From contig CASEDF010000001.1 of NCBI GenBank assembly GCA_949286705.1, positions 186,001 to 250,000 on the forward strand: 64,000 nucleotides of DNA, given 5' to 3'. Both the position numbers and the translations under genes were made by a program. This document shows, piece by piece, positions 8,545-17,579 of the stretch (position 1 is the stretch's first letter; each line of letters begins with the position of its first letter). Origin of the DNA: an uncultured bacterium (lineage in GTDB: Bacteria; Cyanobacteriota; Vampirovibrionia; Gastranaerophilales; Gastranaerophilaceae). Below the pieces are notes generated by a model. It was not told where the DNA came from. It did no database searches and saw only the letters and a list, made by a program, of their open reading frames with translations.

Positions 8545-9207
8545 ATGGAAGAAAGACGCGAAAAACCTTTGGGAGAGAATTTTGATTTTCCGCCGTCGGT
8601 ATTGGATGAAATTCAAAAAAATATTGAAGAAATAATTTTGAATTTTGATATACCTGATGCGAATAAGTTTGACGTTATTAAGAAAATTAATTTTATGTAT
8701 TCTCAAACCCGTTATATGTCTGTTACGGATCCTTTGACAGGGTTATACAATCGTCGTCACTTTGAGGAATGTCTGGAGCGTGAATTTTTGCGTGCAAAAA
8801 GGTACAAGAGTGATTTGAGTTTTGCAATTATTGATATTGACTTTTTTAAAAATGTTAATGACACATACGGTCACAGTGCGGGTGATTATGTGTTGAAAGA
8901 GGTAGCGTATTATATTTTACAGACATTTAGGAAAACCGATATGGTATTCAGATACGGCGGGGAAGAATTCGCGGTAATAATTACGGAAACTCCGCTTGAA
9001 AAAGCCGTTATTCCGCTTGAAAGACTCAGAAAGACAATTGAAGATTATGTTTTCAGATACAACGGGAATCAAATTGATGTGACAATAAGTATCGGAGTTT
9101 GTGAAGCTGACGATAATACCGATACTGTCCATAAGTTATTTGAAAACGCTGATAAAGCGCTTTATAAAGCCAAAGAAAACGGGCGCAATCAAATTATGCA
9201 TCTTTAA
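8545..9207 (+). CDS. GGDEF diguanylate cyclase
   Basis: The 220-residue protein has an N-terminal helical stretch (1-60) and a GGDEF domain (about 61-218). DPLTGLYNRRHF is the standard domain entry, RYGGEEFAV the active site (a GGEEF variant, usually active), and RKTD five residues before it is the inhibitory I-site for c-di-GMP. It should make c-di-GMP from two GTP. There is no transmembrane or sensor domain. A TATAAT box lies ten bases before the ATG with no ribosome site, so the leader is at most a few bases. Confidence 0.93.
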   Translation: MEERREKPLGENFDFPPSVLDEIQKNIEEIILNFDIPDANKFDVIKKINFMYSQTRYMSVTDPLTGLYNRRHFEECLEREFLRAKRYKSDLSFAIIDIDFFKNVNDTYGHSAGDYVLKEVAYYILQTFRKTDMVFRYGGEEFAVIITETPLEKAVIPLERLRKTIEDYVFRYNGNQIDVTISIGVCEADDNTDTVHKLFENADKALYKAKENGRNQIMHL

Positions 9208-10396
9208 ACATATTTTGGAATTTTACGCATGCGGCAAGAGCATGTTGAACTGTATCCATTTTTACTATAGAGGCTGTTTTCGGCACTCCAACTTCTTTCC
9301 AGTCGGCAGAGTTTGGGAATCCGCCTTTCAACGGTCCTTTTTGAATTTGTGCCAATCTTAAAAATTTTATGCCTGTGTCAATGGATTTCATAATCCGTAT
9401 TTTTAAAATATCATCGTCAACACAATTGTATGTGGCAATCAAGCCTTCCACAATACATGCGATGTTCAGGGGTTTAATATTATCTATCAAAGCGCCATAG
9501 TAGCGTTCTTCTTTGTTTACAATTTGTTTCGGGATTACCTGTTCGACCATTTTTATCAAATGAAGTGTCAAAAGATTTTTTTCTTCATCTGTCAGGTTAT
9601 TATCCGGAGTATTGAAAAGTTTTTCCGTTGCAAGCATTGCAGTGTAATCGAATTGAACTTCTTTGCGGCGATTGCGTAAGTTTGCAAGAAATATTAATCC
9701 TTTTTTTGCGCCCTCAAGCCATTTTTTCTTAGGATTAAATTCGTATAAATATAAAAGCCCCAAAGGCGCATCGCCTGTGTAATTCAAGTTGAAGCTGTCA
9801 CCGATACCGCCGTTTTCAATGTCATAAAAATTGTAAAATTGACCTGTTTTCAATTGCATAAAGAGCAAAAATTGTCCCATGCCTTCAAAGATTTCATCCG
9901 GAATAATTTTTTCCGGTCTTAAATCCGAAAAAGCTACAAGTGCCATTGCGGTTGCGGAAAGTTTTGCTTTTTCGCATTTCAAATTTTCTTCATCCGGTTT
10001 GGAAATTACGGCATAACGACCGAAAGCGAGTGGCTTCACATATTCATCAACAAAATATTTTGCGGATTCTCTGCGTCTTTCAGCCAGACCTTTTATGTTT
10101 AATTCTTTTTCGCAAAGGTATAATGAATAAAGCATTCTGGCATGGTTTGTTGTGTTGTAAACATTTTTGTTTACATTGTATTTATCTCTGATATTTCGTA
10201 TATAAATAAACCTGCCGTTATCCATCATATTTTCATTTACGTATGACAGGGCATAAATTATGGAATTATGGATTTTCGTAAGATTTCTTTGTGAAGCCGT
10301 AAATTTGTTGGCATCACGTGATATTATCCATGCAAAGATTGCTCCGCCTATTACAACCGCGCCAAGATATATATATTGTAAAGAAATTCCTTCCAT
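9194..10396 (-). CDS. Membrane-anchored protein with an alpha-toroid-like domain, unknown
   Basis: This 400-residue protein starts with one membrane helix (about 8-25, YIYLGAVVIGGAIFAWII). The rest is predicted helical, with repeats of the type found in alpha/alpha-barrels: LSATAMALVAFSDL, YTGDAPLGLLYLYEF, DYTAMLATEKLF and MDTVQHALAACVKF. Such a fold is used by six-hairpin glycosidases and terpene cyclases, but no catalytic signature is recognised, so no function is assigned. Its 3' end overlaps the 3' end of the diguanylate cyclase by 14 bases. Confidence 0.8.
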   Translation of the reverse strand: MEGISLQYIYLGAVVIGGAIFAWIISRDANKFTASQRNLTKIHNSIIYALSYVNENMMDNGRFIYIRNIRDKYNVNKNVYNTTNHARMLYSLYLCEKELNIKGLAERRRESAKYFVDEYVKPLAFGRYAVISKPDEENLKCEKAKLSATAMALVAFSDLRPEKIIPDEIFEGMGQFLLFMQLKTGQFYNFYDIENGGIGDSFNLNYTGDAPLGLLYLYEFNPKKKWLEGAKKGLIFLANLRNRRKEVQFDYTAMLATEKLFNTPDNNLTDEEKNLLTLHLIKMVEQVIPKQIVNKEERYYGALIDNIKPLNIACIVEGLIATYNCVDDDILKIRIMKSIDTGIKFLRLAQIQKGPLKGGFPNSADWKEVGVPKTASIVKMDTVQHALAACVKFQNMFKDA

Positions 10397-10435
10397 ACCG
10401 CAATTGTAGCAGACGGTTATATAAAAATCAATTTT

Positions 10436-10618
10436 TTAAGCTCTCGACAATTTTATGCAAGCCTGTTGCATGTTATGATTTGACAAAAACATTTTGCCAT
10501 CTGTAAGGGTTATACTTTTCCGTGCGTCATAACCTTCAAGTGTTTGATCGTCTTTTAAGTAAACAGCTGCAAGATTTATGACAACTGCAATATTCTTGAA
10601 TGTAAAAAAGTTGTGCAA
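10436..10618 (-). CDS. Possible small protein, unconfirmed
   Basis: The frame has 60 codons from a TTG start, with a composition that looks protein-like (VINLAAVYLKDDQTLEGYD). It lies just upstream of the 9194-10396 gene on the same strand and just after a terminator. No clear ribosome site is present. It could be a small gene co-transcribed with the downstream gene, or a chance frame. Confidence 0.3.
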   Translation of the reverse strand: MHNFFTFKNIAVVINLAAVYLKDDQTLEGYDARKSITLTDGKMFLSNHNMQQACIKLSRA

Positions 10619-10646
10619 TAAAAAAGAGCCCGAAGGGCTCTTTTAA
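10619..10646 (-). terminator. Intrinsic terminator
   Basis: The stem AAGAGCCC-TTC-GGGCTCTT is followed by TTTTATT on the minus strand. It begins at the stop codon of the LEA-like gene. Confidence 0.85.
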
Positions 10647-10870
10647 GCTGTTTTTTTGTGTTTTGCTTTTTCTTCTGTGACCTTTTGTTGGACTTTTTCC
10701 TTAATTTCACCGGCCTTTTCTTTTATATCTTCTTTGGCAAGATGTGCTTTTACTTTAGCTTCATCAACACCGCGTTTTAGGTCTTCTTTAACTTCATGGG
10801 CTTTTTCCTTGACTTTGTTCGCGGTATCATCCATTTTTTCTTTTATGGTTTTTTTATTGTCTTCATGCAT
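10643..10870 (-). CDS. Small LEA/CsbD-like stress protein
   Basis: The protein has 75 residues and is nearly all charged and helical, with an 11-residue-like periodicity: KEKMDDTANKVKEKAHEV, KEDLKRGVDEAKVKAHLA and KEDIKEKAGEIKEKV. This is the pattern of late-embryogenesis-abundant and YtxH/CsbD-type stress proteins, which are often disordered until dehydrated or membrane bound. A GGAG ribosome site is six bases before the ATG. Its own terminator overlaps the stop codon, making it a single-gene unit. A protective role is inferred. Confidence 0.75.
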   Translation of the reverse strand: MHEDNKKTIKEKMDDTANKVKEKAHEVKEDLKRGVDEAKVKAHLAKEDIKEKAGEIKEKVQQKVTEEKAKHKKTA

Positions 10871-10966
10871 AATAATCTCCTTTCTAAGTCATTATAAGCT
10901 TTTTTCTGTGTTAATTGATTATCGGAAAGTATAATCTTTATGTTATACTAATTGAGGAGAATTTAT

Positions 10967-12001
10967 ATGAAAGCTTTAATTTGCCATAAAAATGGTTCAA
11001 TCGAATTAGTTGAAAAAGAAATTCCTAAAATACAAAATGACAGGGATGTAATTGTAAAAGTCACTTTGTCATCAATTTGTACAAGTGATTTGCACATAAT
11101 GCGGGGTGTGGTGCCGAGAGCCGTGCCGGAAACAGTTTTGGGACATGAATTTGTGGGAGAAGTTGTTGAGGTCGGCCCGGCTGTCAAAAATTTAAAAAAA
11201 GGTGACAGAGTTGCCGCGAATTGTGAAACTTTTTGCGGGGAATGTTTTTTCTGCCGGCATGGATTTATAAATAACTGTGAAAAAGGCGGCTGGGAACTCG
11301 GGTGCAGAATTGACGGTTGTCAGGCTGAATTTGTCAGAGTTCCGTTTGCGGATACCGGTTTGACAAAAATTCCTGAAAATGTAAGTTACGAAAGCGCACT
11401 TTTTGTCGGTGATATTTTATCAAGCGGTTATTTTGGCGCTGAGATGTGTGAGGTTAAAAAAGGTGATATAATTGCGGTAATCGGCGCAGGACCTGTCGGG
11501 CTTTGTGCTATGATGTGCGCGAAATATCTGGGTGCCGGAAAAATTATTGCGATTGATATTGACGCTTCAAGACTTGAGATTGCTAAAAATCAAAAACTGG
11601 CGGATTTTGTATTTAATCCTTTGGATTGTGATATAGAAAAAGAAGTTAAAAACTTGACCGAAAACCGTGGAGCTGACGGGGTTATTGAATGTGCCGGAGC
11701 AAAAGACACATTTGAGATGAGCTGGAAAATCGCGCGCCCTAACGCAATTGTTGGTGTTGTTGCAATGTATGAGGAAAATCAAATTTTGCCTTTGCCTCAA
11801 ATGTACGGTAAAAATTTGACTTTTAAAACGGGCGGGGTAGATGCTGTCCATTGTGCTAAACTTTTGGAAATGATATCAAATGGTTTGATTTCTACTGATT
11901 TTCTTATTACTCATAAAGTTTCTCTCGAAAATATCAAATCAGGATATGAAATATTTGAAAATAAACAAAATTATTGTCTTAAAGTGGCAGTTGTATCATA
12001 A
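10967..12001 (+). CDS. Zinc-dependent alcohol dehydrogenase (MDR family)
   Basis: The ATG at 10967 follows GAGGAG and gives 344 residues. Catalytic zinc ligands are in CTSDLHI and GHEFVGEVVE. The structural zinc is bound by the four Cys in CETFCGECFFCRHGFINNC. A Rossmann fold begins at IAVIGAGPVGLCAM, with DIDASR at the end of beta-2 suggesting NAD rather than NADP. It resembles sorbitol, threonine or secondary alcohol dehydrogenases, and the substrate is not clear. The following transporter gene starts 12 bases after the stop, so the two may be one operon. Confidence 0.88.
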   Translation: MKALICHKNGSIELVEKEIPKIQNDRDVIVKVTLSSICTSDLHIMRGVVPRAVPETVLGHEFVGEVVEVGPAVKNLKKGDRVAANCETFCGECFFCRHGFINNCEKGGWELGCRIDGCQAEFVRVPFADTGLTKIPENVSYESALFVGDILSSGYFGAEMCEVKKGDIIAVIGAGPVGLCAMMCAKYLGAGKIIAIDIDASRLEIAKNQKLADFVFNPLDCDIEKEVKNLTENRGADGVIECAGAKDTFEMSWKIARPNAIVGVVAMYEENQILPLPQMYGKNLTFKTGGVDAVHCAKLLEMISNGLISTDFLITHKVSLENIKSGYEIFENKQNYCLKVAVVS

Positions 12002-12012
12002 GGAGATTTTGT

Positions 12013-12870
12013 TTGTTTGGAACGGTAACGGCACTTATTTTAAGAATTTTTTCTAATCCGTTTTCAAATGTTTTACAAAAACATTTGACCATAAATGGTT
12101 GCAAGCCTTTGAGTGTGAACTTTTTTACATATTTAGGTTTAAGCATTTTTTGTTTATTATTTTTTAATAATAATGAGATTACAGAAATTACCGCAGAGGC
12201 ATATAAATATGCTATACTGGGCGGAGTATTCGGTGCAGCGGGCAACGGTTTTTTGGTTTCTGCTCTTGAAAAGGGTGACTTATCGATTTTGGGTCCGATA
12301 AATTCCTATAAATCAATTGTCGCTTTGCTTTTTGGGATAATATTTTTGGGTGAAATCCCGACTTTTGCGGGAGCTGCCGGTATAGTTTTAATAATTTACG
12401 GCAGTTATTTTATTTTTAGTACGCAAAAGGAAGGCTTTACTTTTCATCTGTTAAAAAGGCGCGATATTCAATATAGGATTTTAGCGCTCATTTTTACGGC
12501 GATTGAGGCGGTTTTTATTAAAAGTGTTATTGTTAATTCAAATATTTTAACGGCATTTGTTTTTTGGTGCTGGTTTGGAGCTTTATTTTCGTTTATTCCG
12601 GTTATTATCAGGCATCAGCCTATAGTACCGTCTTGTAAAGATTTAAAAGAACTTTTTTTGCTTTTGTTTACAACGGGTATAATGCAATGGAGTACCAATT
12701 ATGTTTTTAGTACAATGAATGTCAGTTATGCTCTTGCATTATTTCAATTATCAATTATTTTAAGTGTTGTTTTCGGGTGGAAAATTTTTAATGAAAAAGA
12801 TTTAAAAATTAAGCTTTTAGGCTCCTTTATCATGGTTATTGGTTCTGCAATTATAATTTTATTCAATTGA
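12013..12870 (+). CDS. EamA/DMT-family transporter
   Basis: This 285-residue integral membrane protein has about ten hydrophobic segments in two homologous halves, each with the EamA pattern. In the first half GPINSYKSIVALLFGIIFLGEIP is typical, and the second half ends with LGSFIMVIGSAIIILF. The start is a TTG eight bases after AAGGAG. The family exports or imports small metabolites; the substrate is unknown. Its position right after the alcohol dehydrogenase suggests a shared substrate, but this is a guess. Confidence 0.85.
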   Translation: MFGTVTALILRIFSNPFSNVLQKHLTINGCKPLSVNFFTYLGLSIFCLLFFNNNEITEITAEAYKYAILGGVFGAAGNGFLVSALEKGDLSILGPINSYKSIVALLFGIIFLGEIPTFAGAAGIVLIIYGSYFIFSTQKEGFTFHLLKRRDIQYRILALIFTAIEAVFIKSVIVNSNILTAFVFWCWFGALFSFIPVIIRHQPIVPSCKDLKELFLLLFTTGIMQWSTNYVFSTMNVSYALALFQLSIILSVVFGWKIFNEKDLKIKLLGSFIMVIGSAIIILFN

Positions 12871-12971
12871 TAGTTACGTAATATTTCGTAATAAAATTTT
12901 TATTTTAGTAAATTTTTCCAATAAAAAATTTTTAAACAAAATATGGGGATAATTTTTTAGGAGGAAATATT

Positions 12972-13673
12972 ATGGTTGAAAAAATTTCGGCAGAAAATGC
13001 TTACATTAGTTATATGATGGATAAATTACCCGACAATACAAAAAAGGGTAAAGAATATACTATTCAGCGCGGCGATAGTTTATGGAATCTCGCAAAAAAA
13101 GAGTTAAATAAATCAAAACCAGCAACTAATGCTGAAATTAGTAAATATATGCTTTTAATTGCTAAATTAAACGGCATGGAAACCATTGAGGAAATGAATA
13201 ATATTAAAGCTGAGGAAGTTATTTATCTGCCGGATACTGATGAAATATCCGCAAGAACCTTGATAAATTCTAAAGACGCGCCAAAAACTGCGGCGGAACA
13301 AAGTTTCCAAGAGGTTATGAATATTGTACTTAATGATAAATCAATTATTGTTAAAGAGGTATTTCCTCCTCTTAAAAATAAAATGTATCATGTTTTTACA
13401 ACAAAAGCAGACAGCTCCAGAGATTTTTCAACTGCATCGCCTGTGATGTCGTTTAGTATCAAACGGGACGGAAAAGTTGATAATATAGCTTTTGATGATG
13501 TTAATGCAGATAGAAACAGGTATGGTTATGATTATAATTTGACCAGAGACGGAAAAATAGCAACGCATGATTATAAAAATGAACCAAGAGGTTCAATAAG
13601 CAGTGAAGATTTTCAAAAATTGGAAGGAAAATTAAAAGATTTGGCAGCCCATTGTATGACTTATTCCTTCTAG
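12972..13673 (+). CDS. LysM-domain protein without signal peptide
   Basis: The protein has 233 residues. A LysM domain at about 28-92 starts YTIQRGDSLWNLAKKEL and ends EEVIYLPDTDE; such domains bind peptidoglycan N-acetylglucosamine. No signal peptide or membrane helix is visible, which is unusual for a cell-wall binder and resembles proteins that leave by a non-Sec route. The C-terminal 140 residues match no known family to my eye. AGGAGG precedes the ATG. Its last 42 bases overlap the convergent permease gene. Confidence 0.8.
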   Translation: MVEKISAENAYISYMMDKLPDNTKKGKEYTIQRGDSLWNLAKKELNKSKPATNAEISKYMLLIAKLNGMETIEEMNNIKAEEVIYLPDTDEISARTLINSKDAPKTAAEQSFQEVMNIVLNDKSIIVKEVFPPLKNKMYHVFTTKADSSRDFSTASPVMSFSIKRDGKVDNIAFDDVNADRNRYGYDYNLTRDGKIATHDYKNEPRGSISSEDFQKLEGKLKDLAAHCMTYSF

Positions 13674-14594
13674 TATAATTCCGCTCAGGATACTTATTAA
13701 AAGTAAAAGCAAGATGATATAAACAGAATCTTTCAGGCTTGAATTTCTTCTTAAAAGAACTAAAAGTCCGAGTCCGGCGTTGGAACATAATCCTGCAATC
13801 GCAGCACCAAAGGTTATTGAGCCTTTGATAAGCATCATTGTTAGGGCAATTGATACTGCACAATTCGGTATCAATCCTATAACAGATGTTATAACAGGCT
13901 GCAAAAATTTATGTGCCAAATCCGGATTATTTAAAAAGTTTACTATAATCGCGTCTTTGATGAAGAAGTTCAAAATAAGCGTTATAATTAAAATAAACGC
14001 AAATACATTAAGTGTATGCATAACAGGATGAAGCCACAGATTAATTTTATTATCCGTTAAAATATCGTGTTTACAGCAGCCCTCTTCCGGAATTTCAATT
14101 TCAGCATTTTTATCAATAACTGATTTGAAAAATAAATCTGTCAGGTATCCTGCAATTATTGCAATAACAAGTTTTACGCCTATGACGGGTAAAACCAGAT
14201 GAATTTTTTCCGGATATGATAACAAAACCGGTAAAGCTTCATCGGATGTTGCAAGATAAATTGCGATTAATGTTCCGCGGGTTATGAGTTTATTTGTATA
14301 AAGCGAGCTTGCTATTATTGAAAATCCGCATTGCGGAATTATTGCAGCTAAACTTCCTATTAAAGGTCCGGTTTTTCCGGAATTTTTCATAAAATTATTA
14401 ATTTTATCCGCATAATAGTATTCAAAAAGTTCTATAAACACAAAAACTATAAACAAAAACGGCAGTGTATGAATGCTGTCAATCAAGGCATCACATACCC
14501 AGTCAGGAAATCCCGTACTTTCAATAAGTCTGTCAATTCCGCCGAATAAAAAATCGTTGAGCCCGAGAATTTTGTGTAAAAAATTTGTTATCAT
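13632..14594 (-). CDS. ArsP_2-type putative heavy-metal/manganese permease
   Basis: This 320-residue membrane protein has about ten hydrophobic helices and two related halves with the motif GxxAAIIPQCGFSI (about 90-103) and GLIPNCAVSIALTM (about 240-253). Both contain a Pro-x-Cys in a helix, as expected for the PF11449 family of putative 10-TM heavy-metal exporters. A short loop with EEGCCKHD may bind metal. The substrate is not shown by sequence. The -10-like TAAAAT lies eight bases before the ATG and there is no ribosome site. Confidence 0.8.
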   Translation of the reverse strand: MITNFLHKILGLNDFLFGGIDRLIESTGFPDWVCDALIDSIHTLPFLFIVFVFIELFEYYYADKINNFMKNSGKTGPLIGSLAAIIPQCGFSIIASSLYTNKLITRGTLIAIYLATSDEALPVLLSYPEKIHLVLPVIGVKLVIAIIAGYLTDLFFKSVIDKNAEIEIPEEGCCKHDILTDNKINLWLHPVMHTLNVFAFILIITLILNFFIKDAIIVNFLNNPDLAHKFLQPVITSVIGLIPNCAVSIALTMMLIKGSITFGAAIAGLCSNAGLGLLVLLRRNSSLKDSVYIILLLLLISILSGIILEGISHTMGCQIF

Positions 14595-14701
14595 ACGTAA
14601 TCATTTTAGTACGAAATGCATGTGTTTTCAAATTTTTTAAAAATAATAATATAAACACATCGGCAATAGAATTTTGGAACCGGCTGATTAATCCTGTAAA
14701 T

Positions 14702-15415
14702 ATGAAAAAAATAATTGCAATGCTATTAATTTTATCTTTAGCTTCTCCGGTTTTTTCCGAGGAGATTATAGGTTATGAACACATGTTTTGCGAAAAAGGT
14801 GCTTTGACGGATAATGTCGCCATTACGGATTTACATAACATAATTTGTAAAGGCAATGCTTTTAAAGTTGCATTTAATTGCGACTTTAAATCAGAATGTT
14901 CAAAAGCGGGCGACAGAGTGAATTTTGATGTTCCCGGTGCAATATATACAAGAGAAGGAACCCTTTTAATTCCGGCGTGTTCAAAAGTTGTCGGGACGAT
15001 TATAAGAATAGAAAAACAGAGAGTTCCGAATAAAAATGCACGGGTTTATATAAATTTTGAATGTTTAATTTTGCCTGATGGCACGGCAGTTCAGATGTCC
15101 GCAAAACCTTTAACAAAAGACGGTGCATTAAAAGAAGACGGCTGGCATACGGCAGGGAAATTGCTTGCATATACTTTAGGGCTTGGTATTGTCGGTGCAG
15201 GTGCAGGTACGGGTTTTGCATTTATTCCAAATCCCGCAAAGCTCGGAGTGGGTTATGCAATCGGTATTCCGGTCGGCACAACCGTTGGTTTGATAACGGG
15301 TTTGATTACACCCGGTTTGAAATATCACGCAAAAGCGGGCGAAAATATAGTTTTGATTCTTTGCGAGGACTTATGTCTTTCAAAACAACCCGATTGCAGC
15401 TGTAATCAACAATAA
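14702..15415 (+). CDS. Secreted protein with C-terminal glycine-zipper segment
   Basis: From the ATG at 14702 the protein has 237 residues. A signal peptide (1-19, ending SPVFS) is clear. The central part (about 60-130) is beta-rich with GDRVNFDVPGAIYTREGTLL and IPACSKVVGTI, like the secreted protein at 128-688. The C-terminal third is glycine rich (GLGIVGAGAGTGFAF, VGYAIGIPVGTTVGLITGL), a glycine-zipper pattern seen in outer-membrane-associated proteins. It ends with several Cys (CEDLCLSKQPDCSC). The ribosome site is weak. Function is unknown. Confidence 0.75.
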   Translation: MKKIIAMLLILSLASPVFSEEIIGYEHMFCEKGALTDNVAITDLHNIICKGNAFKVAFNCDFKSECSKAGDRVNFDVPGAIYTREGTLLIPACSKVVGTIIRIEKQRVPNKNARVYINFECLILPDGTAVQMSAKPLTKDGALKEDGWHTAGKLLAYTLGLGIVGAGAGTGFAFIPNPAKLGVGYAIGIPVGTTVGLITGLITPGLKYHAKAGENIVLILCEDLCLSKQPDCSCNQQ

Positions 15416-15442
15416 AAAAGGCTCAATTTAGAGCCCTTTTTA
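15411..15442. terminator. Bidirectional intrinsic terminator
   Basis: The stem AAAGGCTC...GAGCCCTTTTT lies between the convergent secreted-protein and cupin genes. T-runs on both strands suggest that it ends both transcripts. Confidence 0.85.
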
Positions 15443-15748
15443 TTAGATTTTAATTAAAAAGAATTTGCTGTCTTTATTTGCTACGACTTTGTGTTCTTTG
15501 TCTTTTTTGAACATAAGAATTTGACCTTTGTCGACTTCAAATTTCTCCGCATCAAAGTGAAGTTCAATTTCTCCCTCCAGAACATACACTGCAGCGTCGC
15601 AAATTGATGTATGTGTGTCAATAATTTCGCCTTTTTTAAGCGCAATAACAGCAAGAGTGCTGTCATTGTCTGCCATTAATACATTTTTTTCGAAATTGCC
15701 GTTGTCAAATCCGACAAGATCTTTTGCTTTGAGAACATTAAAAAACAT
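15443..15748 (-). CDS. Cupin-domain protein
   Basis: This 101-residue single cupin has motif 1 around DTHTSICDAAVYVLEGEIEL and motif 2 around VDKGQILMFKKDKEHKV. Only some of the usual metal ligands are kept (H in THTS, E in LEGE, H in EHKV), so metal binding is uncertain. AGGAGG precedes the start. It overlaps the 3' end of the upstream esterase gene by 11 bases, so the two form an operon. A regulatory or sugar-binding role is possible, but nothing specific can be said. Confidence 0.82.
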   Translation of the reverse strand: MFFNVLKAKDLVGFDNGNFEKNVLMADNDSTLAVIALKKGEIIDTHTSICDAAVYVLEGEIELHFDAEKFEVDKGQILMFKKDKEHKVVANKDSKFFLIKI

Positions 15749-16700
15749 TGTTACCTCCTTTAAATACTTGTTTTATTGTTTTAGAAGCGAGCAAAAATGC
15801 TGCTTTTACAGGTTCCGTATGAGCAATTGCATTAAGAACCATAAAATCGTGTATTGTACCGTTAATCCTTATATTTGCCGTTTTTACTCCTGACAGGTCA
15901 AGTTTTGCGGCATAAGCTTCACCTTCATCTCTCAGAACATCGTTTTCTGCCGTAATAATTAATGCGGGCGGAAGATTTTTCAATTCATCTCCGGTTGCAT
16001 TAATCGGTGATATAAAAGGATGTTTGCGTTTTTCTCTGTCCGGTTCGTAAGCTTGCCAGAACCATTCCATTGCTTTTCCGGTAAGCCATGGACCGTCGGA
16101 AAAATTTTTATAAGATTCAGTGTTCATTTCGGAATTTGTGACAGGGTAGAATAACAGCTGAAAGAGGATTTTGGGTCCTTTTTCTATTGACGACCTGAGT
16201 GCCGTGACTGTTGCCATATTCCCTCCGACGCTGTCTCCTGCAATGACGATTTTTTCAGGGTCGATTTTGAAATCTTTCGGTTTATCACAAATGTATTCAA
16301 GGGTTTCGTAAATTTCATTGAGGGCTTTCGGGTATTTTGCCTCGGGTGAGCGTGAATATTCCGGAAAAATTACTGCGGAATTTGTATGAACGGCAAATTG
16401 TCTTAAAAATCTGTCCCAGGAATTTTTACTCCCCAAAATCCAGCCCCCGCCGTGGATGTACAAAATCGCAGGAAGTTTTTTATTAGTTTTTTCAGGCTTA
16501 AAAATCCTGATTGGTATTTCGTAATTTTGGGTTTTAATTAAGGTGTCTTCAACGTAAGCGTCAATTGGATTGTAACTTTGCTGTTGTAGATTTTCCAAAA
16601 ATTGTCTTGCGTCATCGGGCGTCATTTCATAAAGGGGTTTTCCGCCTCGGGACGTCAGATTATCAATGAATTTTTGGGTGGCTTCTGTGAGGTTTTGCAC
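15738..16700 (-). CDS. Alpha/beta-hydrolase, HSL-type esterase
   Basis: The protein has 320 residues. The oxyanion-hole motif HGGGWILGS and the nucleophile elbow GDSVGGNMA are those of the hormone-sensitive-lipase (family IV) esterases. The acid is in AENDVLRDEGEAYA and the catalytic His in IHDFMVLN. Length is normal and there is no signal peptide, so it is cytoplasmic. It should hydrolyse short acyl esters; the natural substrate is unknown. AGGAGG precedes the start. Confidence 0.9.
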   Translation of the reverse strand: MQNLTEATQKFIDNLTSRGGKPLYEMTPDDARQFLENLQQQSYNPIDAYVEDTLIKTQNYEIPIRIFKPEKTNKKLPAILYIHGGGWILGSKNSWDRFLRQFAVHTNSAVIFPEYSRSPEAKYPKALNEIYETLEYICDKPKDFKIDPEKIVIAGDSVGGNMATVTALRSSIEKGPKILFQLLFYPVTNSEMNTESYKNFSDGPWLTGKAMEWFWQAYEPDREKRKHPFISPINATGDELKNLPPALIITAENDVLRDEGEAYAAKLDLSGVKTANIRINGTIHDFMVLNAIAHTEPVKAAFLLASKTIKQVFKGGNNVF

Positions 16701-16843
16701 TATATTGCCTCCTTTTTTATAAAGGATAATTGAGTTTTGAGGTTTTTACATTCCCTGAAAGGTGAATTATGTGGCATGCGGAAAAAATTCTCTTGCGTCA
16801 AAAATATTTTATGCTAAGATAAAAATACAGCAGAAGAAATTAA

Positions 16844-16917
<74 letters not shown>

Positions 16918-16920
16918 TTT

Positions 16921-16946
16921 TAAAGGAAGCATAGGCTTCCTTTTTT
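16921..16946 (+). terminator. Terminator of tRNA-Arg
   Basis: The stem GGAAGC-ATAG-GCTTCC is followed by six T. It begins eight bases after the tRNA 3' end. Confidence 0.88.
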
Positions 16947-17361
16947 AGTGCTTATCCCTGAGCGATTCGACCGCAGTTGTCTTCAACAACCTCCATACAA
17001 AACCTGACATTTAGTCAGCTTTTGTACGGAGTCCTTGTTCGAATCGCATCCAAGGTAAATAAAATGGACGGGTTTATCTCGTCCTTTTTATTTACATTGA
17101 ATAGCGATGAGAGCGTCCTTTGCGTTTGAGCGGATTTCCGTACGGACGACACGAGCGAAACCGAGTTAGTCCGGATAGCGAGGATATTGAGCCTGCTAAG
17201 CCGTCAGGCTTAAAGGCGAAACTATTCGAGCGTGGAGGAAATCCAAGACAGCGGGAGCGAGCTGAGGGCGGAGGAGCTTTCTTTGGAAGAAGCGCAGCTT
17301 CTGAAAAGAAAGTCCGCAGACCCGTTAAACGCGAGCGACCAAGACAGTCGCATCCAGGGTA
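16947..17361. repeat. Structured element with two copies of the tRNA-Arg 3' end
   Basis: No gene is supported here. The 14-base tRNA end TCGCATCCAGGGTA (16904-16917) recurs exactly at 17348-17361 and with one change at 17044-17057, where the match extends leftward through GTTCGAA. The first interval holds a hairpin at 16992-17032 with arms CTCCATACAAAA and TTTTGTACGGAG, and a second terminator at 17057-17090. The second interval (about 17105-17345) is much richer in GC than its surroundings and full of inverted repeats, for example GGATTTCC against GGAAATCC and GAAGAAGC against GCTTCT. This looks like remains of an element that used the tRNA end, or a dispersed structured repeat. Confidence 0.55.
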
Positions 17362-17369
17362 ACTGAAAC

Positions 17370-17579
17370 CTAAAAGAAATATTTCATATCTACATTGAAG
17401 AATTCTGCAAATTTGTATAAAGTTTTTATATTAATAGGATATTTTCCGTTTTCAAGATTTGATAAGTGGTCACGAGAAATTTTAATTTCATAGGCGAGTT
17501 CGTCTTGAGTCAGATCTTTTTCAAGTCTTAAAGCGCGTATGCGTCTGCCTATTTCATTTTGTATTTTCTTTAAACCCAT
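17370..17579 (-). CDS. Small XRE-family DNA-binding protein
   Basis: The 69 residues are almost wholly one Cro/C1-type helix-turn-helix: IRALRLEKDLTQDELAYEIK, then ISRDHLSNLENGKYPIN. It ends FNVDMKYFF, a common close of such short regulators. It lies beside the repeated tRNA-Arg ends and may have come with them. The target is unknown. Confidence 0.85.
   Translation of the reverse strand: MGLKKIQNEIGRRIRALRLEKDLTQDELAYEIKISRDHLSNLENGKYPINIKTLYKFAEFFNVDMKYFF

Noticed and set aside
17120-17362. 80-codon frame rich in Arg, Gly and Pro
   Set aside because: It lies wholly inside the GC-rich inverted-repeat element and ends within the repeated tRNA tail. The composition is unlike every gene around it and the bases serve palindromes, so it is not called as a gene.
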